NCBI GenBank assembly: GCA_024743015.1 | Contig: JANSXJ010000257.1 | Coordinates: forward strand, 1 to 5,411 | Source of the DNA: Hyphomonas sp. | Lineage (GTDB): Bacteria > Pseudomonadota > Alphaproteobacteria > Caulobacterales > Hyphomonadaceae | Direction of reading: 5' to 3' | Length of the DNA stretch: 5,411 nucleotides | Shown: one piece after another, positions 1 to 5,059 of the stretch | How the letters are laid out: every line of letters begins with the position of its first letter | Numbering within the stretch: the stretch's first letter is position 1 | Notes under the pieces: generated by a model | Told to the model about the DNA's origin: nothing | What the model saw: the letters and a program-made list of their open reading frames with translations, nothing else | Databases searched by the model: none | Program-made: the position numbers and the translations under genes

Positions 1-421
1 CGACGCTGGCCAGGTCGCCGCCGACATTCGGTTCGGAGAGGCCATAGCAGAGAAACATTTCGCCGCGCGCGAGTTTGGGCAGGAATTCGGCCTTCTGCTC
101 TTCAGAGCCGTTCTCAGACAGGTTCATCCCGCCATAAAACGCGGCGTGAATATAGGGCCCGGCGAGGAAGGCACCGGCCTGGCAGAGCTCATCGATCACC
201 GCTGTTGCGCCAACAATATCCTGGCCCATCCCGCCATACTCTTCCGGGATGGTCAGGCCGATCAGTCCCATCTCGGCAATGCCCTTGAAGACCTCGCGCG
301 GCCAGGTGGAATTTCGATCCCACTCACGGCGCTTGTCGCGCGGGGCATGCTCGGTGACGAAGCGTTGCAATTGGCGGCGGATTTCGGAGACGTGATCAGG
401 CTCTTGAGCGAAGTAAGTCAT
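1..421 (-). CDS. Acyl-CoA dehydrogenase, N-terminal part (truncated by window edge)
   Basis: The first 140 residues of an acyl-CoA dehydrogenase, an FAD flavoenzyme that introduces the alpha,beta double bond into acyl-CoA thioesters. The start is ATG at 421-419, preceded by AAGGGA about 7 bases upstream. Residues about 1-120 fit the all-helical N-terminal domain: an N-terminal helix, then MGLIGLTIPEEYGGMG (51-66), a hallmark of the family, and an aliphatic helix 69-90. Residues 126-139 read YGLSEPNVGGDLAS, the start of the middle beta domain that contacts FAD and substrate. Most relatives have GSD where this has GGD, a mild variant. The catalytic glutamate would lie beyond the left edge, so chain-length specificity cannot be judged. 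It lies 66 bases downstream of metA on the same strand and could be co-transcribed with it. No strong promoter of its own is visible in the gap. The family call is firm; the exact subfamily is not. Confidence 0.9.
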   Translation of the reverse strand, partial: MTYFAQEPDHVSEIRRQLQRFVTEHAPRDKRREWDRNSTWPREVFKGIAEMGLIGLTIPEEYGGMGQDIVGATAVIDELCQAGAFLAGPYIHAAFYGGMNLSENGSEEQKAEFLPKLARGEMFLCYGLSEPNVGGDLASV

Positions 422-501
422 GATCTGTCCCTTAAAGCGGATGCTAAGCGCGTGGAAGCGCTCCCCCCGCGACAGATCGGCCTTTGCTTAGGTGCCGATC
501 T
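422..501 (-). repeat. Two mutually exclusive inverted repeats across the metA stop / acyl-CoA dehydrogenase RBS
   Basis: Read on the minus strand, AGATCGGC (501-494) pairs with GCCGATCT (481-474) over 8 bp, with the metA stop codon (490-488) in the 12-base loop. The second arm overlaps GATCTGTC (478-471), which is perfectly complementary to GACAGATC (429-422), the bases directly before the acyl-CoA dehydrogenase ATG and overlapping its Shine-Dalgarno. The two pairings share 478-474 and so cannot form together. There is no T-run after the first hairpin, so it is not a normal intrinsic terminator. A role in coupling the two genes is inference only. Confidence 0.4.
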
Positions 502-1405
502 CGTCAACGTCATATGGAACCGTTTGGTAGACCTGATTGATCCAGTTTCCGAACAATAGGTGAGCATGGCTGCGCCAGCGATTTTGCGGTGGCAACCTCA
601 CATCGTCCCCCGGGAAATATCCATGCGGTGGCCGGATCGCTTTGCCCGCGGCGACGTCCCGCTCATACTCTTCTTTCAGTGAGGTTGAATCGTATTCAAT
701 GTGGTTGAAGCAATACAGGCTGCGGGCCTTGCGGTCCGAGAGCAGACAGGGCCCGGTAAAATCGCTGTCCATAAGGATGCGCAGATCCGGGGCGCGTTCA
801 ATGTCACTTGCCCTGACTTCGGTCCAGCGGCTGACCGGGATTTGGAAATCATCGCTGAAGCCCGACAGATAGGGCGAGGTTGGATCAAGGTTGCGGTGCC
901 GGAAAACGCCAAACGCTTTTTCTCCCAGCTGGTGCTTCGGAATGCCGTGAAAGTGGTAGGCCGCGGCCATTGCGCCCCAACAGATAAAGAATCCCGAGTG
1001 CACATGTGTGCGGGTCCATTCGAATATTTCGGTCAGTTCATTCCAATAGGTCACGTCTTCAAAGGGCAGCGTTTCGATTGGCGCGCCTGTGATGATGAAG
1101 CCATCAAATTTGCGATGCTTCACCTCGTCCCAGTTCTGATAGAAGCTGATCAGGTGCTCCTGGCTGGTATTCTTCGGCGTGTGACCGCCAACCATGACCA
1201 GGGTCATTTCAATCTGCAGCGGACTGGCCCCGATCAGGCGGGCAATTTGCGTCTCGGTGCGGATCTTGTTCGGCATCAGATTGAGCAGGCCGATTTGAAG
1301 CGGACGAATATCCTGCCGGATCGCGTCCGAATCGGACAGAACGGCGACACCTTCCTGGATCAGCGTTTCGCGCGCCGGAAGCGTATCTGGAATCTTGATC
1401 GGCAT
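488..1405 (-). CDS. metA: Homoserine O-acyltransferase, MetA family (predicted acetyltransferase)
   Basis: Cytoplasmic enzyme that acylates the hydroxyl of L-homoserine, the committing step of methionine synthesis. The 305-residue protein is close to E. coli MetA (309) and, from memory of that sequence, aligns without gaps through residue 111. It keeps the class I glutamine-amidotransferase-like fold and the catalytic set at E. coli numbering: nucleophile Cys142 in [10 protein letters not shown], His235 and Glu237 in FNHIEYD, and Arg249. The N-terminus ([11 protein letters not shown]) and C-terminal [14 protein letters not shown] block are typical. Position 111, in [12 protein letters not shown], is Glu. 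Published work on this family ties Glu111 to acetyl-CoA use and Gly111 to succinyl-CoA use, so the likely product is O-acetylhomoserine (EC 2.3.1.31). Start ATG 1405-1403 has GGAG 8 bases upstream. Expression should fall when SAM is plentiful, through the SAM-II riboswitch upstream. Family certain; acyl donor is inferred from one residue. Confidence 0.96.
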   Translation of the reverse strand: MPIKIPDTLPARETLIQEGVAVLSDSDAIRQDIRPLQIGLLNLMPNKIRTETQIARLIGASPLQIEMTLVMVGGHTPKNTSQEHLISFYQNWDEVKHRKFDGFIITGAPIETLPFEDVTYWNELTEIFEWTRTHVHSGFFICWGAMAAAYHFHGIPKHQLGEKAFGVFRHRNLDPTSPYLSGFSDDFQIPVSRWTEVRASDIERAPDLRILMDSDFTGPCLLSDRKARSLYCFNHIEYDSTSLKEEYERDVAAGKAIRPPHGYFPGDDVRLPPQNRWRSHAHLLFGNWINQVYQTVPYDVDEIGT

Positions 1406-1413
1406 GGGCCGTT

Positions 1414-1476
1414 CTCCGCATCAGTCTGTCGCTTTCAGGAAGGCGGAGGCGTGAAACCCTTACAAGGGTGATCCGC
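1414..1476 (-). promoter_or_regulatory. Putative metA expression platform: competing pairings around the Shine-Dalgarno
   Basis: This lies between the aptamer's 3' end and the metA start. On the minus strand, CTCCGC (1448-1443) is a perfect 6-bp complement of GCGGAG (1419-1414), which contains the metA Shine-Dalgarno. The same bases can pair upstream with GCGGA (1476-1472), enclosing a small hairpin ACCCT/AGGGT (1469-1465 with 1460-1456, loop TGTA). So one pairing hides the ribosome site and the other frees it. GCGGA begins only 3 bases after the aptamer's last pseudoknot strand (1482-1479). This suggests translational control. It is hand-folded, with no energy calculation. Confidence 0.4.
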
Positions 1477-1478
1477 GC

Positions 1479-1533
1479 GGCCTTTTAGCGACTTGTTTAT
1501 CGTGGCTGCAAGCCGACCGGCCAAATCACCACG
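1479..1533 (-). promoter_or_regulatory. SAM-II riboswitch aptamer (metA leader)
   Basis: Binds S-adenosylmethionine and turns down metA. Read on the minus strand, the segment shows the compact SAM-II H-type pseudoknot. P1 is CGTGG (1533-1529) with CCACG (1505-1501). The conserved GATTT follows P1 (1527-1523), then TTGCAG before the P1 3' strand. ATAAA, CAAG and GCTAAAAGG follow it. Pseudoknot pairs are CTTG (1512-1509) with CAAG (1495-1492), and GGCC (1522-1519) with GGCC (1482-1479). These blocks match the recalled consensus of the alphaproteobacterial metA motif in order and spacing. It begins about 4 bases after the predicted transcription start and ends 73 bases before the metA ATG, so it does not overlap the Shine-Dalgarno directly. 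Confidence 0.93.
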
Positions 1534-1543
1534 TAGAGACAGG

Positions 1544-1572
1544 GAGATAGGCGAGAAGACCGCCCGCGTCAA
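1544..1572 (-). promoter_or_regulatory. sigma70-like promoter for metA
   Basis: On the minus strand, TTGACG (1572-1567) is followed after exactly 17 bases by TATCTC (1549-1544). The predicted transcription start is near 1537, a few bases before P1 of the SAM-II aptamer, so the whole aptamer would sit at the very 5' end of the mRNA. That agreement between two independently found elements supports both. Confidence 0.7.
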
Positions 1573-1587
1573 ACCCTGTCGATTTTC

Positions 1588-1619
1588 AAAAAGCGTGCTC
1601 AATTTCAAAAAAGCACGCT
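1588..1619 (-). terminator. Putative minus-strand intrinsic terminator upstream of the metA promoter
   Basis: Inverted repeat AGCGTGCT (1592-1599) / AGCACGCT (1612-1619), 8 bp with a 12-base loop. Read on the minus strand, the 3' arm ends in T and is followed by TTTT (1591-1588), a short T-run. It could stop minus-strand read-through from the oxidoreductase/hydratase operon before the SAM-controlled metA promoter, whose -35 starts 16 bases further on. On the plus strand there is no T-run, so an operator for the UrcA-like gene is the alternative. The sequence is also a near-direct repeat: TTTCAAAAA followed by a GC-rich octamer occurs at 1584-1600 and 1603-1620. Confidence 0.45.
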
Positions 1620-1710
1620 CAGTTTCGCGGTTGAGAAGAGCTGACCGTGGAAATCCGCTCTTATGGTTCTCGCAGCCGGCAGGGTTGCGAAACATAAAAA
1701 GGAAAAAACC

Positions 1711-2028
1711 ATGCCTACTCCCAGAACCCTTGCACTCGCGATCGCCAGCAGCGCGCTCATCTTCGTTCCATCCGCGTTTGCCGAAACTGAAAAACCGCAG
1801 CAGGTCGAAGTCGAATTCCAGATCGAAGCCTCCCCACAGCTGACATATGAGAACATAAAGAGCGAAGCCTGGCGCGTCTGCAAACAAGACGTGAGCGGCG
1901 TCTATGCTTCGGTCCGCAATCGCTTGCGCCGGAATTGCCAGAAAAAAGTCGTGGCTGATGTCATGGAACAAATGGCGCAATCAAACGATCTTCTGCTGGC
2001 CACCAAAGAGGCGCCTGACGCGCAATAG
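1711..2028 (+). CDS. Small exported UrcA-like protein
   Basis: A 105-residue protein of unknown function. Residues 1-24 form a clear Sec signal peptide: Arg5, a hydrophobic core about 7-19, and a Ser-Ala-Phe-Ala cleavage site before Glu25. This implies a periplasmic or secreted product of about 81 residues. The mature part has a short beta-like stretch (VEVEFQIEA, 32-40), then a Tyr46-initiated helical stretch ending in WRVCKQD (54-60), and a second cysteine in RRNCQKK (73-79). Cys57 and Cys76 are the only cysteines and could form a disulfide in the periplasm. Size, signal peptide and the two-cysteine VC...C pattern resemble the UrcA family of small alphaproteobacterial proteins, whose role is unknown to me. 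Start ATG 1711 is preferred over the in-frame ATG 1663 because it has AAGGA 7 bases upstream and places the signal peptide at the N-terminus. A weak promoter (GCTGAC 1640-1645, 16 bases, TATGGT 1662-1667) would begin transcription after 1663. It is monocistronic, with its own terminator. Confidence 0.85.
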   Translation: MPTPRTLALAIASSALIFVPSAFAETEKPQQVEVEFQIEASPQLTYENIKSEAWRVCKQDVSGVYASVRNRLRRNCQKKVVADVMEQMAQSNDLLLATKEAPDAQ

Positions 2029-2051
2029 ACGCGTATAACGTTTCCTCCCCC

Positions 2052-2082
2052 AAAAGCACGCGGCTTTGGTCGCGTGCTTTTT
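2052..2082 (+). terminator. Strong intrinsic terminator after the UrcA-like gene
   Basis: AAAAGCACGCG (2052-2062), loop GCTTTGGT, then CGCGTGCTTTT (2071-2081) plus another T: an 11-bp perfect stem including the A/T ends, beginning 23 bases after the stop codon. The A-tract on the 5' side gives a shorter T-run on the minus strand, so it may also slow transcription arriving from the convergent hydratase gene, which ends at 2140. Confidence 0.9.
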
Positions 2083-2139
2083 AGTTGGCGCGGTTTGCGG
2101 GTTTGATCTGGCGCAGCAGCGTATCCGCCGCCAACACGA

Positions 2140-2952
2140 TTAGTCGCCGGTGAGATCCGGTTTGCGCTTTTCGCGAAACGCATCGACCGCTTCTTTGCGA
2201 TCATCCATGTAATTGGAGACACTTTCCCAACCGACGGAGGCATCCATCATTTGCGCGGCGAGGGCGCGCAACGGGATATTGGTGACTGTCTTGGTCCAGC
2301 GGACCGCCCATTTCGGATTGCCCTGCAGCTTGCCCACCAGCTCGGCCACTTTGGCATCCAATTGATCGGTTGGAACCGCATAATTGATCAGGCCAAGCTG
2401 CTGCGCTTCAGGTGCGCTGAGCAAGTCGCCAGTCATCAGCAACTCCTTGGCTTTCGCAAAACCAACCAGTTGCGGCCAGATCACGGCGCCGCCATCGCCC
2501 GCCACCAGCCCGACTTTGACGTGCGGATCTCCGATCAGGGCTTTTTCATCCGAGACGATCATGTCGCACAGCAAGGCGATGGTTGCGCCGAGGCCCGCCG
2601 CGGCACCGTTGAGGCGGCAAATCATCGGCTTTTCCATATCCAGGATCGACGTGACGATGCGCTTGGCTTCCCAGGCAATGTCACGGAAATTGCGCGGGTC
2701 GGAAATTTGCTCGTCGAACCAGTCAAAGTCGCCGCCCGCACAGAAGGCGCGGCCTTTGCCGGTCAGAATGATGATGTCAGAGCCACTATCGCGTTGCAGA
2801 TCGGTGAAGACCCGGCCGAGTTCTTCATGCATGGCGGCATCAACCCCATTGACCGGGTGATCCGAAGTGATTGCCGCGGTCAGGACGCGGTCGTCGCGCT
2901 CGAACGTGAAGCGGGAATAGGTCTCTTTAGTGATATCGAATGGTGTACTCAT
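2140..2952 (-). CDS. Enoyl-CoA hydratase/isomerase (crotonase) family protein lacking both canonical glutamates
   Basis: A 270-residue crotonase-fold protein, presumably acting on an acyl-CoA thioester in the cytoplasm. The CoA/oxyanion-hole signatures are present: GRAFCAGGDFDWF (67-79) and NGAAAGLGATIALLCD (115-130). The family's third block, GDPHVKVGLVAGDGG (141-155), is followed by the usual helical C-terminus. By hand alignment to rat mitochondrial hydratase, the two catalytic glutamates are replaced: Glu144 by Thr124 and Glu164 by His144. Asp153, in GDGG, is an acidic residue near the active-site loop. Hydration of crotonyl-CoA by the textbook mechanism is therefore doubtful. Isomerase, hydrolase or another crotonase reaction is possible. 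ATG 2952-2950 overlaps the upstream gene's TGA (ATGA), with GGGAG/GAGG before it, so it is the second gene of a translationally coupled pair. Fold and family are firm; the reaction is unknown. Confidence 0.9.
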   Translation of the reverse strand: MSTPFDITKETYSRFTFERDDRVLTAAITSDHPVNGVDAAMHEELGRVFTDLQRDSGSDIIILTGKGRAFCAGGDFDWFDEQISDPRNFRDIAWEAKRIVTSILDMEKPMICRLNGAAAGLGATIALLCDMIVSDEKALIGDPHVKVGLVAGDGGAVIWPQLVGFAKAKELLMTGDLLSAPEAQQLGLINYAVPTDQLDAKVAELVGKLQGNPKWAVRWTKTVTNIPLRALAAQMMDASVGWESVSNYMDDRKEAVDAFREKRKPDLTGD

Positions 2953-3977
2953 GCCTCGTCTCCCACTTTTACCACCCGGCGGCCGAAATTCTCGCCGCGG
3001 AACAAGCCGCAGAATGCTTCCGGCATCTTTTCGATCCCTTCGAACCGTTCTTCCTTGAGCTTCAGTTCGCCCTTGCCGATCAGCGTCGCCATCTCATTCA
3101 GCGCGACCGGAAATTCGCGAGCGAAATCGAACACAACCAGTCCCTGCATCATGACGCGATGCGTGATGAAGGGTTTCGTGTTGACGATCCCCGGTGTTTC
3201 CTCGGGTGTCAGATTATAATCCGCCACCTGGCCGGAAATGCAGATTCGGCCATTCAAGCGCATTTTCGGCAGGACGCGATTGACCATTTCATTGCCGACA
3301 TTGTCGAACAGGAGGTCGACGCCCTCCGGCATGGCTTCAGCTATGGCCGCGTCGAGATCCGGAATGGATTTGTAATTGATCGCTGTGTCAAAACCAGCCT
3401 CGTCGACCAGCCACTGACACTTCGCATCGCTGCCCGCGATCCCGATGACTTGGGCGGCGCCGCCGGCCTTTGCGAGCTGACCGGCAGTCGCGCCGACAGG
3501 TCCAGCGGCGGAGGTGACGAGAACGCGGTCTCCAGCCTGGAATTTGGCGACGGATTTCAAACCAAACCAGGCGGTCAGACCTGGTACGCCGAGCACGCCA
3601 ATCCACAAAGAAAGTGGCAGCGGAACATTATCCGGAATGGTGCCAATGAAGCCCTTGCCGGTCTGGATTGTATGGGTGCGCCATCCGCCCGCACAGAACA
3701 CTTTGGTGCCGACCGGATAGGCCTCGTTCTCCGAGGCGTCGACGATGCCGACACTGAACCCGTCGATCGGCTTTCCGAGCGGCAGAGCCGCGGCATAGCT
3801 GTCGCCTCCAGACAGGCGCGAGCGGGTGCCTGGATCGACCGAGTTCCAGATGTGGCGGACGCGAAACTGTCCCGCATTGGGAATGGGTAGGGGTTTCTCG
3901 ACCAGCTCGAAGTTTTCAGGGCGCGGTGGCCCCTCGCAATACTCCTTCAGAGCGATCTGTTGCATGGTTTCCGTCAC
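2949..3977 (-). CDS. NADP-dependent oxidoreductase, MDR family (PTGR/CurA-like)
   Basis: A 342-residue zinc-independent medium-chain dehydrogenase/reductase resembling leukotriene B4 12-hydroxydehydrogenase / prostaglandin reductases and bacterial CurA-type enzymes, which reduce the double bond of alpha,beta-unsaturated carbonyls with NADPH. Visible marks are an N-terminal GroES-like domain (about 5-125) with SVDPGTRSRL (46-55), the GVLGVPGLTAWFGL block (127-140), a Rossmann glycine motif TSAAGPVGATAGQLAK (155-170), INYK (200-203) and FDNVGNEMVNRVL (224-236). The structural-zinc cysteine cluster and zinc-ligand pattern of alcohol dehydrogenases are absent. The start is GTG at 3977-3975, with GGAG 8 bases upstream; an in-frame ATG at residue 5 (3965-3963) is the alternative, with a poorer Shine-Dalgarno. 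It is the first gene of the operon with the crotonase-family gene, which suggests a shared role in unsaturated acyl or carbonyl metabolism (inference). Substrate unknown. Confidence 0.92.
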   Translation of the reverse strand: MTETMQQIALKEYCEGPPRPENFELVEKPLPIPNAGQFRVRHIWNSVDPGTRSRLSGGDSYAAALPLGKPIDGFSVGIVDASENEAYPVGTKVFCAGGWRTHTIQTGKGFIGTIPDNVPLPLSLWIGVLGVPGLTAWFGLKSVAKFQAGDRVLVTSAAGPVGATAGQLAKAGGAAQVIGIAGSDAKCQWLVDEAGFDTAINYKSIPDLDAAIAEAMPEGVDLLFDNVGNEMVNRVLPKMRLNGRICISGQVADYNLTPEETPGIVNTKPFITHRVMMQGLVVFDFAREFPVALNEMATLIGKGELKLKEERFEGIEKMPEAFCGLFRGENFGRRVVKVGDEA

Positions 3978-4021
3978 AGGCAGGTCTCCGGTGTCTGAGT
4001 TTCGGTCTTTGGACCACTTTC

Positions 4022-4046
4022 ACGTCGCAATGACCAGTCGCGACGT
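4022..4046. repeat. Inverted repeat in the divergent cysD/oxidoreductase intergenic region
   Basis: ACGTCGC (4022-4028) and GCGACGT (4040-4046) are perfect 7-base inverted arms separated by 11 bases, and the right arm lies inside the perfect 8-bp palindrome GTCGCGAC (4037-4044). The arms' centres are 18 bases apart, a common geometry for dimeric transcription-factor operators. It is 45 bases upstream of the oxidoreductase GTG and 69 bases upstream of the cysD ATG, so it could act on either side. No T-run is present, so it is not a terminator. The regulator is not identifiable. Confidence 0.4.
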
Positions 4047-4090
4047 TGCGGCATCCTTTTTGCTTCAGCGAATCTAACGTCAAAAACCAC

Positions 4091-4119
4091 TTGTTCTCAG
4101 TAGGCGCGTTTTCTATGTG
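4091..4119 (+). promoter_or_regulatory. Candidate promoter for cysDN
   Basis: TTGTTC (4091-4096), 17 bases, TATGTG (4114-4119). It is a moderate match with ideal spacing. The predicted transcription start near 4126 lies downstream of the ATG at 4115, so if this promoter is the real one, cysD must begin at a later codon (TTG 4157). This could equally be a chance match. Confidence 0.35.
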
Positions 4120-5059
4120 GGGCACAACAAAATTTAATCAGAATTGGGCGAATTCATTGACCTCCCAGACTCACCTTGATCGGCTCGAAGCCGAGGCTAT
4201 TCACATCATGCGCGAAGTCGCAGCGGAGGCCGAAAATCCGGTCATGCTGTATTCCGTCGGCAAAGACAGCGCGGTGATGCTGCATCTCGCGATGAAGGCT
4301 TTCTATCCGAGCATTCCGCCATTTCCACTCATGCATGTCGACACAACCTGGAAGTTCAGCGAGATGATCGCGTTTCGTGATCGCAAAGCCGCCGAGCTTG
4401 GCATGGATCTGATCGTCCATACCAATCAGGAAGGCGTCGAGGCTGGCGTCACGCCGTTCTCGCATGGGTCCGCGGTCCACACGGACGTGATGAAAACGCA
4501 AGCGCTGAAACAGGCGCTCGACAAATACAAGTTTGATGTCGCCTTTGGCGGCGCTCGCCGCGATGAGGAAAAGTCGCGCGCGAAGGAGCGCGTGTTTTCT
4601 TTCCGGACAGCCGAGCATCGCTGGGACCCCAAGAACCAGCGTCCGGAGCTTTGGAATCTCTACAATGCGCGCATCCACAAGGGTGAGAGCATACGCTGCT
4701 TCCCGATCTCGAATTGGACCGAGCTCGATATCTGGCAATATATCCGCCGCGAGCAGATCGAAATCGTTCCGCTCTATTTTGCCGCCAAGCGCCCTGTCGT
4801 GGAATGGGAAGGCAGCCAGATCATGGTCGACGATGACCGTATGCCGCCGGAGCTGGCCAAGACCGCGGTTGAAAAGTTCGTCCGTTTCCGGACGCTCGGC
4901 TGCTATCCGCTGACCGGCGCGGTCGAAAGCACCGCCGATACGCTGGAAGACATTATTCAGGAAATGCTCCTGACCACCTCATCCGAGCGCCAGGGTCGCA
5001 CGATTGACCGCGACCAGGCCGCCTCCATGGAAAAGAAAAAACAAGAGGGATACTTCTAA
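4115..5059 (+). CDS. cysD: Sulfate adenylyltransferase subunit 2 (ATP sulfurylase small subunit)
   Basis: The catalytic PP-loop ATP pyrophosphatase subunit of the CysDN complex, which makes adenosine 5'-phosphosulfate from ATP and sulfate in assimilatory sulfate reduction. With the ATG at 4115 the protein has 314 residues. Family marks are [20 protein letters not shown] (19-38), the PP-loop SVGKDS (47-52), MHVDTTWKF (73-81), [20 protein letters not shown] (144-163), [16 protein letters not shown] (257-272) and the conserved C-terminus [11 protein letters not shown]. coli CysD has 302 residues and begins about 7 residues before the THL motif. A TTG at 4157 would give 300 residues and match that better, while the first 14 codons from 4115 are AT-rich and unlike the family. 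Neither start has a good Shine-Dalgarno; ATG is kept by default. The stop abuts the cysN ATG with no gap, the usual cysDN arrangement. Confidence 0.96.
   Translation: MWGTTKFNQNWANSLTSQTHLDRLEAEAIHIMREVAAEAENPVMLYSVGKDSAVMLHLAMKAFYPSIPPFPLMHVDTTWKFSEMIAFRDRKAAELGMDLIVHTNQEGVEAGVTPFSHGSAVHTDVMKTQALKQALDKYKFDVAFGGARRDEEKSRAKERVFSFRTAEHRWDPKNQRPELWNLYNARIHKGESIRCFPISNWTELDIWQYIRREQIEIVPLYFAAKRPVVEWEGSQIMVDDDRMPPELAKTAVEKFVRFRTLGCYPLTGAVESTADTLEDIIQEMLLTTSSERQGRTIDRDQAASMEKKKQEGYF

Noticed and set aside
146..559. Plus-strand open frame opposite the dehydrogenase and the end of metA
   Set aside because: It spans the antisense of two real genes and their junction, with no recognisable product.
1456..1469. 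Hairpin ACCCT-TGTA-AGGGT after the aptamer as an intrinsic terminator
   Set aside because: The stem is only 5 bp and is followed by TTCACG on the minus strand, so there is no real T-run. A translational platform fits better.
701..1471. Long plus-strand open frame (256 codons) opposite metA
   Set aside because: It is antisense to a fully conserved metA and runs into the riboswitch. It has no recognisable domain, and its openness reflects the codon bias of the real gene.
1435..1980. Minus-strand open frame of 181 codons
   Set aside because: It would cover the SAM-II aptamer, the metA promoter and the antisense of the UrcA-like gene, and has no domain or convincing ribosome site.
2084..2135. 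GTTGGCG ... CGCCAAC inverted arms downstream of the crotonase gene
   Set aside because: Only 7 bases, 38 bases apart and without a T-run; likely chance, though it could add to transcription stopping there.
2251..3890. Two long plus-strand open frames (2251-3219 and 2940-3890)
   Set aside because: They overlap each other and lie opposite the crotonase and oxidoreductase genes, whose motifs are unmistakable. The translations show no family signature.
4154..4738. Minus-strand open frames inside cysD, and at 4979-5407 opposite cysD/cysN
   Set aside because: Both are shadows of the conserved CysD and CysN reading frames.
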